Origin: Sphingopyxis terrae subsp. terrae NBRC 15098 | GTDB lineage: Bacteria > Pseudomonadota > Alphaproteobacteria > Sphingomonadales > Sphingomonadaceae | Direction: 5' to 3' | Length of the DNA: 64,000 nucleotides | Assembly: GCF_001610975.1 (NCBI RefSeq) | Contig: NZ_CP013342.1 | Coordinates: forward strand, 2,303,001 to 2,367,000 | Part shown: positions 53,024 through 62,329 of the stretch, one piece after another | Position numbering within the stretch: the stretch's first letter is position 1 | Layout: each line of letters opens with the position of its first letter | Position numbers and translations under genes: made by a program | The notes under the pieces: model-generated | Databases searched by the model: none | The model's input: only the letters and a program-made list of their open reading frames with translations | Told to the model about the DNA's origin: nothing

Positions 53024-54652
53024 ATGACATCGACCACAGTCGCCCGCAACGTCGTAACGGGGCTGCGCGATCTGGGCGTCCGCCATATCTTCGGCGTGCC
53101 GAGCGGCGGCTGGGTCGATTATATGGAAGCGATCCGCACGACCGACGGTATCGATTTCGTGCTGGCCAGCCACGAAGGCGGGGCGGGCTTCATGGCCGAC
53201 GTCTGCGGGCGACTGACCGGCGTTCCGGGAGTGTGTTTCGGCACCTTCGGTCCCGGCGCGACCAATCTTGCGACCGGCGTCGGCGGCGCGACGCTCGACC
53301 GATCGCCGATGATCGCGCTGACCGACGAGATGCCGGCGCCGCTGCGCGGCCGCACGGTCCAGATGGGGATCGACCATCAGGCGCTGTTCGCGCCGCTGAC
53401 CAAGGCGACGATGCGGATCGCGGCGGACAGCGCGGCCGACACGCTGGCCGAAGCGGCGCGTATCGCGCTGTCGGGGCGCCCCGGCGCAGTGCATGTCGGC
53501 CTGCCGCAGGGAATGAGCGCGCAAGCGGTCGAAGCGCAGGCGATCGGAACGGTCGAGGCCGACCCGCTGCCGATGCCCGACCCCGCCGCGACCGACGCGC
53601 TGGTCGCCGCCTTTGCCGCCGCCGAAAAGCCGGTCCTCGCGATCGGTCTCGGTGCCGTTCATGCCGGGGTGCAGGATCGCATCGCCGCGCTCGCCGAGCG
53701 CTTCGGCCTGCCGGTGCTGCTCACCCCGATGGCGAAGGGCATGATCGCCGAGGATCATCCGAATTACGCCGGGGTGCTCTTCCATGCGCTCTCCGATATG
53801 GTCGGCCAGACGCATGCCGAGGCTGATCTGGTCGTCGCGATCGGTTACGACCCGATCGAGTTCAATTACGAAAGCTGGATGAAGGACGGGCTGGCGCTCG
53901 CCAGCGTCGACGTCGCGCGCGTCGATATCGACCGCGACAAGCATCCGGTCGCCGCCGAGGTCGTCGGAGCGATCGCGCCGGCGCTCGACGCGCTGCTGGC
54001 GCTGCCCGCTGCCAGCAAGGACTGGGATCTCGCCGGGCTCGCGGCACGCAAGGCGGAGATGTTCGCGAAGCTTGCGGGGCGGGACGGCGCCTTCGGGCCT
54101 TGCGCGGCCCTCGACGTGCTGCGCGACGTGCTGCCTGACAACGGCATCATGACGTGCGATGTCGGCGCGCACACGCATCTGATCGGCCAGCACTGGCGCA
54201 CGCCGAAGCCCGGCACGCAGATCATGACCAACGGCTGGTCGGCGATGGGATTCGGCCTTCCCGCAGCAATTGCTGCGAAGCTCTGTCGCCCCGATACGCC
54301 GGTATGCTGCGTGCTCGGTGACGGCGGTTTCCTGATGACCGCGGGCGAACTGGCGACCGCGGTGCGCGAAAAGCTGCCGCTGGTGATCGTGATCTTCACC
54401 GACAACGACCTCGCGCTGATCCGCATCAAGCAGGAAAAGAAATCCAATCCCATCTATGGCACCCCGGTGCGCGCCGAGGGAACGATCGGCGGCCCGTCGC
54501 TGTTCGGTGTGCCGGTAACGGTCGCGCGCGATCCGGCGGAATTTCGGGCGGCACTCGACGCGGGCTTTGCCGCGGACGGGCCGGTGATCGTCGAGGCCCT
54601 GCTCGACAGCCGCGAATATGACGATCTGGTGCTGCGCAAGGATAAGCCATGA
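53024..54652 (+). CDS. Thiamine-pyrophosphate-dependent enzyme (2-oxo-acid decarboxylase or lyase)
   Basis: 542 residues with GAAGGAT upstream. Three-domain organisation of the acetolactate-synthase/benzoylformate-decarboxylase superfamily: the PYR domain with the catalytic Glu in ASHEGGAGFMADVCGRLTG, a central domain, and the PP domain with VLGDGGFLMTAGELATAV for Mg-TPP binding. Substrate specificity cannot be read out. Directly coupled to an aldehyde dehydrogenase (4-base ATGA overlap), it could form a pair in which a 2-oxo acid is decarboxylated and the aldehyde oxidised. Not acetolactate synthase by context. Confidence 0.85.
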   Translation: MTSTTVARNVVTGLRDLGVRHIFGVPSGGWVDYMEAIRTTDGIDFVLASHEGGAGFMADVCGRLTGVPGVCFGTFGPGATNLATGVGGATLDRSPMIALTDEMPAPLRGRTVQMGIDHQALFAPLTKATMRIAADSAADTLAEAARIALSGRPGAVHVGLPQGMSAQAVEAQAIGTVEADPLPMPDPAATDALVAAFAAAEKPVLAIGLGAVHAGVQDRIAALAERFGLPVLLTPMAKGMIAEDHPNYAGVLFHALSDMVGQTHAEADLVVAIGYDPIEFNYESWMKDGLALASVDVARVDIDRDKHPVAAEVVGAIAPALDALLALPAASKDWDLAGLAARKAEMFAKLAGRDGAFGPCAALDVLRDVLPDNGIMTCDVGAHTHLIGQHWRTPKPGTQIMTNGWSAMGFGLPAAIAAKLCRPDTPVCCVLGDGGFLMTAGELATAVREKLPLVIVIFTDNDLALIRIKQEKKSNPIYGTPVRAEGTIGGPSLFGVPVTVARDPAEFRAALDAGFAADGPVIVEALLDSREYDDLVLRKDKP

Positions 54653-56091
54653 TGCACGCCGCCTTGGGCAGCGAACGGTCGCTGCTGATCGGCGGCCGCT
54701 GGGAAACGGCGGAGCAGGTGATGCCGGTGTTCGCCCCTTGGTCGGGCGAAGCGCTCGGCTCGGTCGCTTGCGCCGATCCGTCGCACGTCGCGCGCGCGGT
54801 GGCGAGCGCGCTGCGCGGCGCCGAGGCGATGCGCGATCTGTCGAGTGGTGCGCGGTCGCGCATCCTCCACGTCGCTGCGACCGCGCTGGAGGCGGAAGCC
54901 GAAAGCTTCGCCGCCGCGATCACTGCGGAAACGGGCAAGCCGATCCGTGCCGCGCGGCGCGAAGTGGCGCGCGCGGTCAACACGCTGCGATTGTCGGGCG
55001 AGGAGGCGGTGCGGCTCGCTGGCGAGACGCTTGCCTTTGACAGCTATCCCGGCGGCGAAGCGCGGTCGGGCCATTATGTCCTGGAACCGGTCGGGGTGAT
55101 CGCGGCGATCACGCCGTTCAACGATCCGCTCAATCTTGTCTGTCACAAGCTCGGTCCCGCCTTCGCCGCGGGCAACGCGGTTGTGCTCAAGCCCGCGGAG
55201 CAGGCGCCACTCGTCGCTATCCGGCTCGCGCGCCTGCTGCTCGCCGCCGGCCTGCCCGGCGAAGCGCTCAACCTGCTCACCGGGCGCGGCGGCGATTTTG
55301 GCGACGCGCTGACCGGCCATCCGGACGTCGCGATGGTCAGCTTTACCGGCGGGGCAAAGGTGGCGCAGGCGATCTGCCGCGCGGCCGGGATCAAGCGGCT
55401 GGCGATGGAGCTTGGCGGCAACGGTCCGGTGATCGTGATGGACGATGCCGATGTCGGGAGGGCTGCGGCCGCCTGCGCGGCGGGCGCTTTCGGCGCGGCG
55501 GGGCAGAATTGCGTCGGGGTGCAGCGAATCTATGTCCATGATGCGATCCATGACGTCTTTCAGGCCGCGCTCGTCGCCGCGACCGAAGCGTTGCGCGTCG
55601 GCGATCCGCTGGACCCGGCAACCGACATCGGGCCGATGATCGGCGGTGACGAGGCGGCGCGCATCATCGCCTGGGTCGACGAAGCGGTCGCGCGCGGCGC
55701 CACCCTGCTTACGGGCGGCGAGCGGGCCGGGGCGCTGGTGCGGCCGACGCTGCTTGCCGATGTTCCGGGCGACGCGCCGGTGGTCTGTCACGAAGCCTTC
55801 GGTCCCATCGCGAGCCTGTTTCGCTTCACCGATCTGGACGAAGCCATCGACGCCGCGAACGGCGCCGACTACGCGATACACGCGGCGATCTTCACCGAAT
55901 CGCACCGCACCGCCCGCCATGCGGCGCGGCGCCTGCGTGCGGCGGGGGTGATGATCAACGATTCGACCGACTACCGCCTCGATGCCATGCCGTTCGGCGG
56001 TGCCGGACGCGGGAATATGGGGCGCGAGGGGGTGCGCTTTGCGGCGCGCGAAATGTCGCAGACGAAGGTGATTTGCTACCATGACGCTTGA
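54649..56091 (+). CDS. Aldehyde dehydrogenase
   Basis: 480 residues. NAD(P)-dependent family features: ITPFNDPLNLVCHKLGPAFAAGNAVVLKPAEQAP, the catalytic Glu in LAMELGGNGPVIV, and the nucleophile in GAAGQNCVGVQRIYVH. PMIGGDEAARI and MPFGGAGRGNMGREG follow. The style is close to lactaldehyde/phosphonoacetaldehyde-type enzymes. In a locus with kynureninase and an ACMSD-like decarboxylase it could be 2-aminomuconate-6-semialdehyde dehydrogenase; alternatively it oxidises the product of the TPP enzyme. It overlaps kynureninase by 11 bases. Confidence 0.88.
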   Translation: MMHAALGSERSLLIGGRWETAEQVMPVFAPWSGEALGSVACADPSHVARAVASALRGAEAMRDLSSGARSRILHVAATALEAEAESFAAAITAETGKPIRAARREVARAVNTLRLSGEEAVRLAGETLAFDSYPGGEARSGHYVLEPVGVIAAITPFNDPLNLVCHKLGPAFAAGNAVVLKPAEQAPLVAIRLARLLLAAGLPGEALNLLTGRGGDFGDALTGHPDVAMVSFTGGAKVAQAICRAAGIKRLAMELGGNGPVIVMDDADVGRAAAACAAGAFGAAGQNCVGVQRIYVHDAIHDVFQAALVAATEALRVGDPLDPATDIGPMIGGDEAARIIAWVDEAVARGATLLTGGERAGALVRPTLLADVPGDAPVVCHEAFGPIASLFRFTDLDEAIDAANGADYAIHAAIFTESHRTARHAARRLRAAGVMINDSTDYRLDAMPFGGAGRGNMGREGVRFAAREMSQTKVICYHDA

Positions 56092-57328
56092 TAGTCTCGA
56101 TCGCGCCGCCTGTGCGGCCATGGATGCCGCCGATCCGCTCGCTCCCTTGCGCGATCGCTTCGATATCCCGACGGGGATGATCTATCTCGACGGCAATTCG
56201 CTGGGCGCGATGCCGAAGGGCGCGGCGGCGCGCGCGCACGACGTGGTGACCCGCGAATGGGGCGCCGACCTGATCAAGAGCTGGAACAGCGCGGGCTGGT
56301 TCGACCTGCCGGTGCGCCTCGGCGACAAGCTTGCCCCGCTGATCGGTGCGGGGGACGGCGAGGTAATCGTCTGCGATTCGACAAGCCAGAATCTGTTCAA
56401 GGTGCTGTCGGCGGCGGTTGCGCTACGCGCCGAGCGACGGGTGCTGATCCTCGAAGGCAGCAATTTCCCGACCAATAATTACATTGCCCAGGGCGTCGCA
56501 GCCGCGACCGGCGGGCGCGTGGAGGTGCGGCTCTGCGAAAAGGACGAGATTGCGGGGGCGATCGACGAGGACACGATCGCGGTCGCGATCACCCACGTCC
56601 ATTACAAGACCGGGCATATCCACGACATGGCAGCGATCACCGCGTCCGCGCAGGCGGCGGGGGCGCTCGCGATCTGGGATTTGTGCCACAGCGCGGGCGC
56701 GATGCCGGTCGACCTGGGTGGCGCGGGCGTCGATTTCGCGGTCGGCTGTACCTATAAATATCTGAACGGCGGTCCGGGCTCACCCGCCTTCCTGTTCGCG
56801 GCAAAGCGGCACCAGGGTCAGGCGCTGCAGCCCGTGACCGGCTGGTGGGGTCATGCCGCGCCCTTCGCTTTCGAGCCCGGCTATCGGCCGCAGCGCGACA
56901 TTCGCCAGTTCCTGATCGGCACGCAGCCGATCCTGTCGATGGCGCTGGTCGAGGTCGGTCTGGACATCCATCGCGCCGCTGACATGAACGCGATCCGCGC
57001 CAAGTCGATGGCGCTGACCGACCTGTTCATCCGGCTCGTCGAGGAGCGTTGCGCCGGCCATGGCTTCACCCTTGCGTCGCCGCGCGAAGCGGCGGCGCGC
57101 GGCAGTCAGGTGTCCTTTGCGCACGCCGATGGTTATCCGATCATGCGCGCGCTGATCGCAGCGGGCGTGATCGGCGATTTCCGCGCGCCCGATACGGTGC
57201 GTTTCGGCTTCACGCCGCTCTATGTCGGCTATGCCGATGTCTGGGATGCGGTCGACCGGCTGGTGACGATCATGGATGACGGGATATGGAAACGACCCGA
57301 GCATCAAATCCGCGACGCGGTGACCTGA
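56081..57328 (+). CDS. kynU: Kynureninase
   Basis: 415 residues, typical length. PLP fold-type-I enzyme: IYLDGNSLGAMP near the start, STSQNLFKVLSAAV, IWDLCHSAGAMPVDL, and GCTYKYLNGGPGSPAF holding the PLP lysine. The C-terminal FRAPDTVRFGFTPLYVGYADVWDAVDRL is diagnostic. It cleaves kynurenine to anthranilate and alanine, or hydroxykynurenine to 3-hydroxyanthranilate. Kynurenine formamidase and tryptophan dioxygenase are not in the window. The permease gene follows after 17 bases. Confidence 0.94.
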   Translation: MTLDSLDRAACAAMDAADPLAPLRDRFDIPTGMIYLDGNSLGAMPKGAAARAHDVVTREWGADLIKSWNSAGWFDLPVRLGDKLAPLIGAGDGEVIVCDSTSQNLFKVLSAAVALRAERRVLILEGSNFPTNNYIAQGVAAATGGRVEVRLCEKDEIAGAIDEDTIAVAITHVHYKTGHIHDMAAITASAQAAGALAIWDLCHSAGAMPVDLGGAGVDFAVGCTYKYLNGGPGSPAFLFAAKRHQGQALQPVTGWWGHAAPFAFEPGYRPQRDIRQFLIGTQPILSMALVEVGLDIHRAADMNAIRAKSMALTDLFIRLVEERCAGHGFTLASPREAAARGSQVSFAHADGYPIMRALIAAGVIGDFRAPDTVRFGFTPLYVGYADVWDAVDRLVTIMDDGIWKRPEHQIRDAVT

Positions 57329-57345
57329 GCGCGGGGGCAGGGGGA

Positions 57346-58731
57346 ATGACGATGGACGAACAGGCCTATCTCGACCGTGAGGCGGGGCTCGAGCGCGGAC
57401 TCAGCAAGGCGCAGATCATCATGATCGGCCTTGGCGGGGCGATCGGCACCGGCCTGTTCATGGGATCGGGCATCGCGATCGGCTACGCCGGGCCGGGCGT
57501 CCTGATCAGCTATCTGATCGCGGCACTGGTCGCGGTCATCATGGTCTTCAGCCTGTCGGAAATGGCGGTCGTCCATCCCACCGCGGGTTCGTTCGGAACC
57601 TATGCCGAAATCTACCTTGGCCCGATGATGGGATTCATCGTGCGCTATACCTACTGGATCCAGCAGGTGCTGTTGATCGGCAGCGAGGCGGTTGCGGTCG
57701 GCATCTATATGGGATGGTGGTTGCCCGACACGCCGGTGTGGATGTGGGCGCTGGGCAGCGCGGCGACGGTCGTCTGGGTCAATACGCGCGCGGTGCATAA
57801 TTTCGGGTCGGTCGAATATTGGCTGACCGTCATCAAGGTGTCGGCGATCGTCGGCTTCATCATCGTGGGCCTGAGCCGCATCTTCGGTATCGTCGGCGAT
57901 CCGGTCGGGCTGCACAATGTCACGGGGCTCGCTGGCGGTTTCCTGCCCAACGGCTTTTCGGGCGTCTGGATGGCGGTGCTGATGGCGCTGTTTTCGTTCA
58001 TGGGGCTGGAGTTCGTCGTCGGCACCGCGAGCGAGGCGAAAGACCCGAAAGAGGCGATACCGGCGGCGCTGCGCACGATGGCGGCGCGGCTGTTCCTCTT
58101 CTACATCCTCGCGCTGTTCATCATCGTCGCCTTCCTGCCGTGGACGGAGTCGGGGGCGAAGGTCGTTACCGAAAGCCCGTTCGTGAAGATGTTTGCCAGC
58201 GCGGGGATCCCCTATGCCGCCGGCATGATGAACTTCGTTGTCGCGACCGCGGCGCTGTCGGCGATGAACACCAGCATCTATCTGGGATCGCGCATGCTCT
58301 TTTCGCTCGCGCGCGGCGGCTATGCACCGCGAAAGCTGGGTGAGCTGAATGCCCAGCATGTCCCGATGCGCGCAACGATCGTCACCGGCGTCGGCATCCT
58401 CCTCGCCGCCTCGCTGTCGATCCTCACCCCGCTCGCCTATAATTATCTTTTCGGGATCGTGCTGTTCGGTGGTTTGCTCGTCTGGGGTGCGATCCTCGTC
58501 AGTCACCTGCGTTTTCGGCGGCGCCATCGCGGCGCCGATTTGCCGGTGCAGACGCCCTTCTTCCCTTATGCCCAGCTTCTGGGGCTGGCGCTGCTGGGGG
58601 CGATCGGTGTGACGATGGCGGTCGATGCCGACTGGCAGGTCGCCGTCTTTGCGGGTGGTCCCTGGCTGTTGCTAATCGCTGCTGCCTATTTCGTCTGGCG
58701 GCGTGTGTCGCCCTCGGCGGAAGCCGGCTGA
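57346..58731 (+). CDS. APC-family amino-acid permease
   Basis: 461 residues from the ATG at 57346 (GGGGGCAGGGGG upstream). Twelve membrane segments begin with the family motif KAQIIMIGLGGAIGTGLFMGSGIAI and HPTAGSFGTYAEIYLGPMMGF; DPKEAIPAALRTMAARLFLFY is the conserved loop. It belongs to the AAT group (proton-driven uptake of amino acids, including aromatic ones). As the last gene of the kynureninase operon it probably imports the amino-acid substrate across the inner membrane. Its last 46 bases overlap the convergent LysR gene. Confidence 0.92.
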   Translation: MTMDEQAYLDREAGLERGLSKAQIIMIGLGGAIGTGLFMGSGIAIGYAGPGVLISYLIAALVAVIMVFSLSEMAVVHPTAGSFGTYAEIYLGPMMGFIVRYTYWIQQVLLIGSEAVAVGIYMGWWLPDTPVWMWALGSAATVVWVNTRAVHNFGSVEYWLTVIKVSAIVGFIIVGLSRIFGIVGDPVGLHNVTGLAGGFLPNGFSGVWMAVLMALFSFMGLEFVVGTASEAKDPKEAIPAALRTMAARLFLFYILALFIIVAFLPWTESGAKVVTESPFVKMFASAGIPYAAGMMNFVVATAALSAMNTSIYLGSRMLFSLARGGYAPRKLGELNAQHVPMRATIVTGVGILLAASLSILTPLAYNYLFGIVLFGGLLVWGAILVSHLRFRRRHRGADLPVQTPFFPYAQLLGLALLGAIGVTMAVDADWQVAVFAGGPWLLLIAAAYFVWRRVSPSAEAG

Positions 58732-59675
58732 TCCTGCCCCAGTTCGCTGCGGATCTCCGCGGCGACCTCGTGTACGACGTCCATGAAATAGGCGGCGGCC
58801 GCCGACAGTTCGACATTGGCATGCCTCGTCGCGCCGATCCGCGAACTGGCGCCTTCGAGTGTCACGGGCAGCGCGACGAGACCCGCCTGACCGATCCCGA
58901 CCTGATGCGGCATCGCCGCCACCATGTCGGTGCTCATCAGCAGGGCGTGATTGGTCAGGATCGACACCGATTCTATCACGTCGAGCGGCGGTTCCAGATC
59001 TTCGTGGCGAAAGGCCTGGTCGATCTGGCGGCGCAGCGATGTCTGCGTCGGCGGCATCACCCACGCCTGATCGACCAGGTCGGCGAGCGTCAGCGCGTCA
59101 CGCTGCGTCAGCGGATGGCCCGCGCGCACCATGATCGATACGGTATCGAGGTACAGCACATCCTGCCTCAACCCCTCGCGCTCGCGATATTCGGGCAGGC
59201 GGCCGAGCACGACGTCGATGTCACCGGTGCGCAGGCCGGGCATCAAGCGGTCGATCGTGCCTTCGGCGACCGTCACCGCGATCCCGGGACGCCGCTCGCG
59301 CAGCCGCGCCAGCGCGCGCGGTAGCAGCGATGTCGATGCCGCAAGCAATGTGCCGACATGGACGCGCCCCGACAGACCTTCTTCCAGCGACTGCAGTTCC
59401 TCGCCGGCATGGCGAAGCTGCGCAAGGATCAGCTTGCCATGCTTGATCATGACCGCACCGAAATCGGTCGGGGTGACGCCGCGCGAAGAGCGCTCGAAGA
59501 GCTGGACGCCCAAGGCGTCCTCCAACTCCTTGATACTCTTCGTGGCCGCGGGCTGGGCGATGTTGAGCGCCTGCGAGCCTTTCAGCACCGTGCCTTCGTC
59601 GGCGATGGCGGTCAGCAGCCGCAACTGACGCAGCTTCAGGCGTCCGAGCAGGAAATTCTCGTGAAATTTTGGCAT
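58686..59675 (-). CDS. LysR-family transcriptional regulator
   Basis: 329 residues from the ATG at 59675 with GGGAGA upstream. The winged helix is LRQLRLLTAIADEGTVLKGSQALNIAQPAATKSIKELEDALGVQLFERSSRGV. The effector domain follows (VHVGTLLAASTSLLPRALARLRERRPGIAVTVAEGTI; VMPPTQTSLRRQIDQAF), similar to GbpR/PcaQ-type regulators of aromatic-acid genes. It is divergent from the decarboxylase gene, and a 24-base element in between is repeated before the TonB receptor gene. Confidence 0.93.
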   Translation of the reverse strand: MPKFHENFLLGRLKLRQLRLLTAIADEGTVLKGSQALNIAQPAATKSIKELEDALGVQLFERSSRGVTPTDFGAVMIKHGKLILAQLRHAGEELQSLEEGLSGRVHVGTLLAASTSLLPRALARLRERRPGIAVTVAEGTIDRLMPGLRTGDIDVVLGRLPEYREREGLRQDVLYLDTVSIMVRAGHPLTQRDALTLADLVDQAWVMPPTQTSLRRQIDQAFRHEDLEPPLDVIESVSILTNHALLMSTDMVAAMPHQVGIGQAGLVALPVTLEGASSRIGATRHANVELSAAAAYFMDVVHEVAAEIRSELGQDQPASAEGDTRRQTK

Positions 59676-59702
59676 GATGTATCTCCCACCCGGTTCGGAC
59701 AG

Positions 59703-59726
59703 GATATAGCCATTTTGTAATAGCGA
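59703..59726. promoter_or_regulatory. Candidate LysR-type site in the divergent promoter
   Basis: It begins GATATAGCCATTTTGT and ends AATAGCGA, differing at three of 24 bases from 46768-46791. It lies between the LysR start (59675) and the decarboxylase start (59837), the normal place for LysR autoregulation. Confidence 0.6.
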
Positions 59727-59836
59727 GGGCAAGTCTCGGGATTATTGTTGATAGCTACCCGTCGTTACTCAACCGCATGGCCCGCGCGCTTCGGCGACCC
59801 GCGGGGTGTTTGAAGGACAAGGGTGCGGCGACAATC

Positions 59837-60853
59837 ATGATGGACAATCCAGCGCAACGGGCGGCCGTGATCGACATGCACAGCCACTTCTTTCCGGCGA
59901 TGGATGCCGCCTATCGCGCCCGCGCCGAAGCCGACGGCCTGCCGTGGCTGCGCGATGACGGCGACGGCAGCGGCTTCATCATGTCGGGCGCCAAGATGTT
60001 CCGCCCCGTCGACGATATATTGTGGAATCCCGCGCGCCGCGTCGAAGCGCTCGACCAACAGGGGATCGACCTGCAAATCATCTGCGCGACGCCGATCATG
60101 TTCGGCTATAGTCGGCCCGCCGGGCAGGCGCTCGAATGTGCGCAGCGCTTCAATGACGCGGCGCTCGAATTTTGCGGCCACGCGCCGCATCGGATGAAGG
60201 CTCTGGCGCAGGTGCCGTTGCAGGATATCGACCGCTCGTGCGGCGAGGTCAGCCGCGCGATGGAATGCGGCCATCTTGGCGTCCAGATCGGCAATCATAT
60301 GGGGCTGCGCAACCTCGACGATGAAGGCATCCTGACCTTTCTCACCCACTGCGCCGAAGTGGGTGCGGCGGTGCTCGTCCATCCGTGGGACATGATGGCG
60401 CGCGAACGCATGCCCAAATATATGCTGCCCTGGCTCGTCGCGATGCCCGCCGAGACGCAGCTTTCGATCCTGTCGCTGATCCTGTCGGGCGCGTTCGAGC
60501 GCCTGCCGAAAAGCCTGCGCATCTGTTTCGGTCACGGCGGCGGCAGTTTCGCCTTTCTGCTCGGCCGCGTCGAAAATGCCTGGAAATATCGCGACATCGT
60601 CCGTGTCGATTGCCCGAACCCGCCCTCGACCTATGTCGATCGCTTTTTCGTCGATTCAGCGGTGTTCGACCCGCGCGCGCTGACCCTGCTCGTCGAAGTG
60701 ATGGGCGAAGACCGTGTGTTGCTCGGTTCGGACCACCCGTTCCCACTCGGCGAACAGGACATCGGCCAGCTCGTTCGCGATCACAGCGGTCTGTCGGGCG
60801 CGCAGAAGGCCAAGATATTCAGCGGCAATTCGCGCAGGTTTCTGAATCTGTAG
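59837..60853 (+). CDS. ACMSD-type amidohydrolase (2-amino-3-carboxymuconate-6-semialdehyde decarboxylase)
   Basis: 338 residues from the ATG at 59837; an upstream in-frame start at 59777 lacks family sequence. It has metal ligands in [13 protein letters not shown] (H-x-H), [14 protein letters not shown], and the Asp in [14 protein letters not shown]. The long stretch [24 protein letters not shown] and [19 protein letters not shown] is nearly diagnostic of ACMSD. The enzyme decarboxylates the ring-cleavage product of 3-hydroxyanthranilate to 2-aminomuconate semialdehyde. With kynureninase and an aldehyde dehydrogenase nearby this fits the 3-hydroxyanthranilate route, but a related aminoaromatic is possible. 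Confidence 0.92.
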   Translation: MMDNPAQRAAVIDMHSHFFPAMDAAYRARAEADGLPWLRDDGDGSGFIMSGAKMFRPVDDILWNPARRVEALDQQGIDLQIICATPIMFGYSRPAGQALECAQRFNDAALEFCGHAPHRMKALAQVPLQDIDRSCGEVSRAMECGHLGVQIGNHMGLRNLDDEGILTFLTHCAEVGAAVLVHPWDMMARERMPKYMLPWLVAMPAETQLSILSLILSGAFERLPKSLRICFGHGGGSFAFLLGRVENAWKYRDIVRVDCPNPPSTYVDRFFVDSAVFDPRALTLLVEVMGEDRVLLGSDHPFPLGEQDIGQLVRDHSGLSGAQKAKIFSGNSRRFLNL

Positions 60854-60884
60854 CGCACACCGTCTTTCGCGCCCGACCGGCGCG

Positions 60885-61691
60885 TCAATGCGCCGCCGCG
60901 CCGCCGAGGCCGTCGATCTTTTTCGATTGCTTGGCGATCAGGCCTGGGAAGAAGCGCGCGAGGCGGCCGAGGCGGCGCGCCATCTTGCCGACGGGGACAT
61001 GCACGCGGTCGCCGTGAACGGCATCCCATGCTGCCTTTGCGACATCTTGCACCGGCGAGATTTCGAAACCGCTCGCCGACAGGCGGTCGCGGGCCGGCTC
61101 GTTGCTGTCGGCGCTGACCTGGTCGAGCAAAGGCGTGTCGATGAAGCCGGGCATCAGCGAGCGAACCTTGATCCCATATTTGGCGAACTCGATCTCCAGC
61201 CCCTCGGTCAGCCCGCGCACCGCGAACTTCGTCGCCGAATAGACGGCAAGCCCGGCGACGCCATAGAAGCCCGACGCCGATCCGGTGTTGAGGATCGCCG
61301 ATCCGGGGGTCGCGCGCAGCAACGGCATCGCCATGTAGATGCCGTTGACGACGCCACCGAAATTGATCGCAATCAGCCGGTCCGCCTCTTCGGGCGGCAT
61401 GTCGAGGAACTGGCCGCCCGATCCGATACCGGCGTTGTTGAACAGGACGTCGAGGCGACCGCCGCTCGCGGCTGCGAATTCGGCAAGGGCAGCTTTCCAT
61501 TGGTCGCGGTCGCGTACGTCCATGACGTGGCGCGACGAGGCGCCGTCGGGAAGCAGCGCGGCGGTTTCGTCGATGCCCTGCTTGTTGACGTCGGCGATCC
61601 CGACGAACCAGCCCTGCGCCGCAAAATATTGCGCGGTGGCGCGGCCGATGCCCGATCCGCCGCCGGTGATGAATATCGCCTTCCGTGCCAT
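60885..61691 (-). CDS. SDR family oxidoreductase
   Basis: 268 residues. Classical SDR: AIFITGGGSGIGRATA (dinucleotide binding), NNAGIGSGG, the serine of NTGSASGFYG, and the Y-x-x-x-K pair in YSATKFAVRGL. The C-terminal region carries a basic patch (KMARRLGRLARFF), suggesting membrane proximity. It converges on the decarboxylase gene with 31 bases between stops. It may be part of the catabolic locus or a general lipid or alcohol dehydrogenase; the substrate is unknown. Confidence 0.88.
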   Translation of the reverse strand: MARKAIFITGGGSGIGRATAQYFAAQGWFVGIADVNKQGIDETAALLPDGASSRHVMDVRDRDQWKAALAEFAAASGGRLDVLFNNAGIGSGGQFLDMPPEEADRLIAINFGGVVNGIYMAMPLLRATPGSAILNTGSASGFYGVAGLAVYSATKFAVRGLTEGLEIEFAKYGIKVRSLMPGFIDTPLLDQVSADSNEPARDRLSASGFEISPVQDVAKAAWDAVHGDRVHVPVGKMARRLGRLARFFPGLIAKQSKKIDGLGGAAAH

Positions 61692-61838
61692 CCCGTCCTC
61701 CCTGACATGTTTGTCAGTAGAGAACAGGCGAAGTTGACGCGCCCGTCAAGCGCAATCGCGGCGCGCGGCGCAAACGGGCTTTGACAGCGATGCGCGCGGC
61801 GATATGGAGCAGGTGGGGTCGCAGGGGAGTATCAGACG

Positions 61839-62222
61839 ATGAACAAGCTGTTTTTGGCCGCCGCACTGGCGGTCGTTTCGATGCCGGCGGCTGCAACCGC
61901 ACAGGCTCCGAATGCCGCGCCGACGATCGGCGACTATGTCGCGGCCATGCGAACGACAATCGGAACGGTATTCGAGGGCGGTATCCAGATTCAGGCCGTG
62001 GATGCCGAGGACAATACGCTGGTGATCACCGTAACCGGTCCCGACGGATGGCGAGCCGACGCAACGCCGCAGCAGGTTTCCGATGCCCTCGTCATAGGCT
62101 TCTGCGAAACCTCGCCCGAATTCTTCCGGTCCAGCCACATCACGATGCGTGTCGATTCGATCGATACGAAGGCGAAACAAAAGGGGCCGCTGGTCTCCGA
62201 CTGTCCTTCGGGCGGCACGTGA
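61839..62222 (+). CDS. Small secreted hypothetical protein
   Basis: 127 residues with a clear signal peptide (FLAAALAVVSMPAAATAQA). The mature part has a mixed alpha/beta pattern (IQIQAVDAEDNTLVITVTGP; DALVIGFCETSPEFFRS) and two cysteines (FCET and SDCPS) that could form a disulfide in the periplasm. No family is recognised. It is transcribed away from the SDR gene. Confidence 0.7.
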   Translation: MNKLFLAAALAVVSMPAAATAQAPNAAPTIGDYVAAMRTTIGTVFEGGIQIQAVDAEDNTLVITVTGPDGWRADATPQQVSDALVIGFCETSPEFFRSSHITMRVDSIDTKAKQKGPLVSDCPSGGT

Positions 62223-62329
62223 AGGCGGCACAGGCCGTCACGCCGCCTCTGGACCTTCGCGCCTTTTCACCCTATGTTCATGCAGCAGCGCGTTATATGC
62301 AGCGCGTTGGATTGGAATAGGGGCGATTC

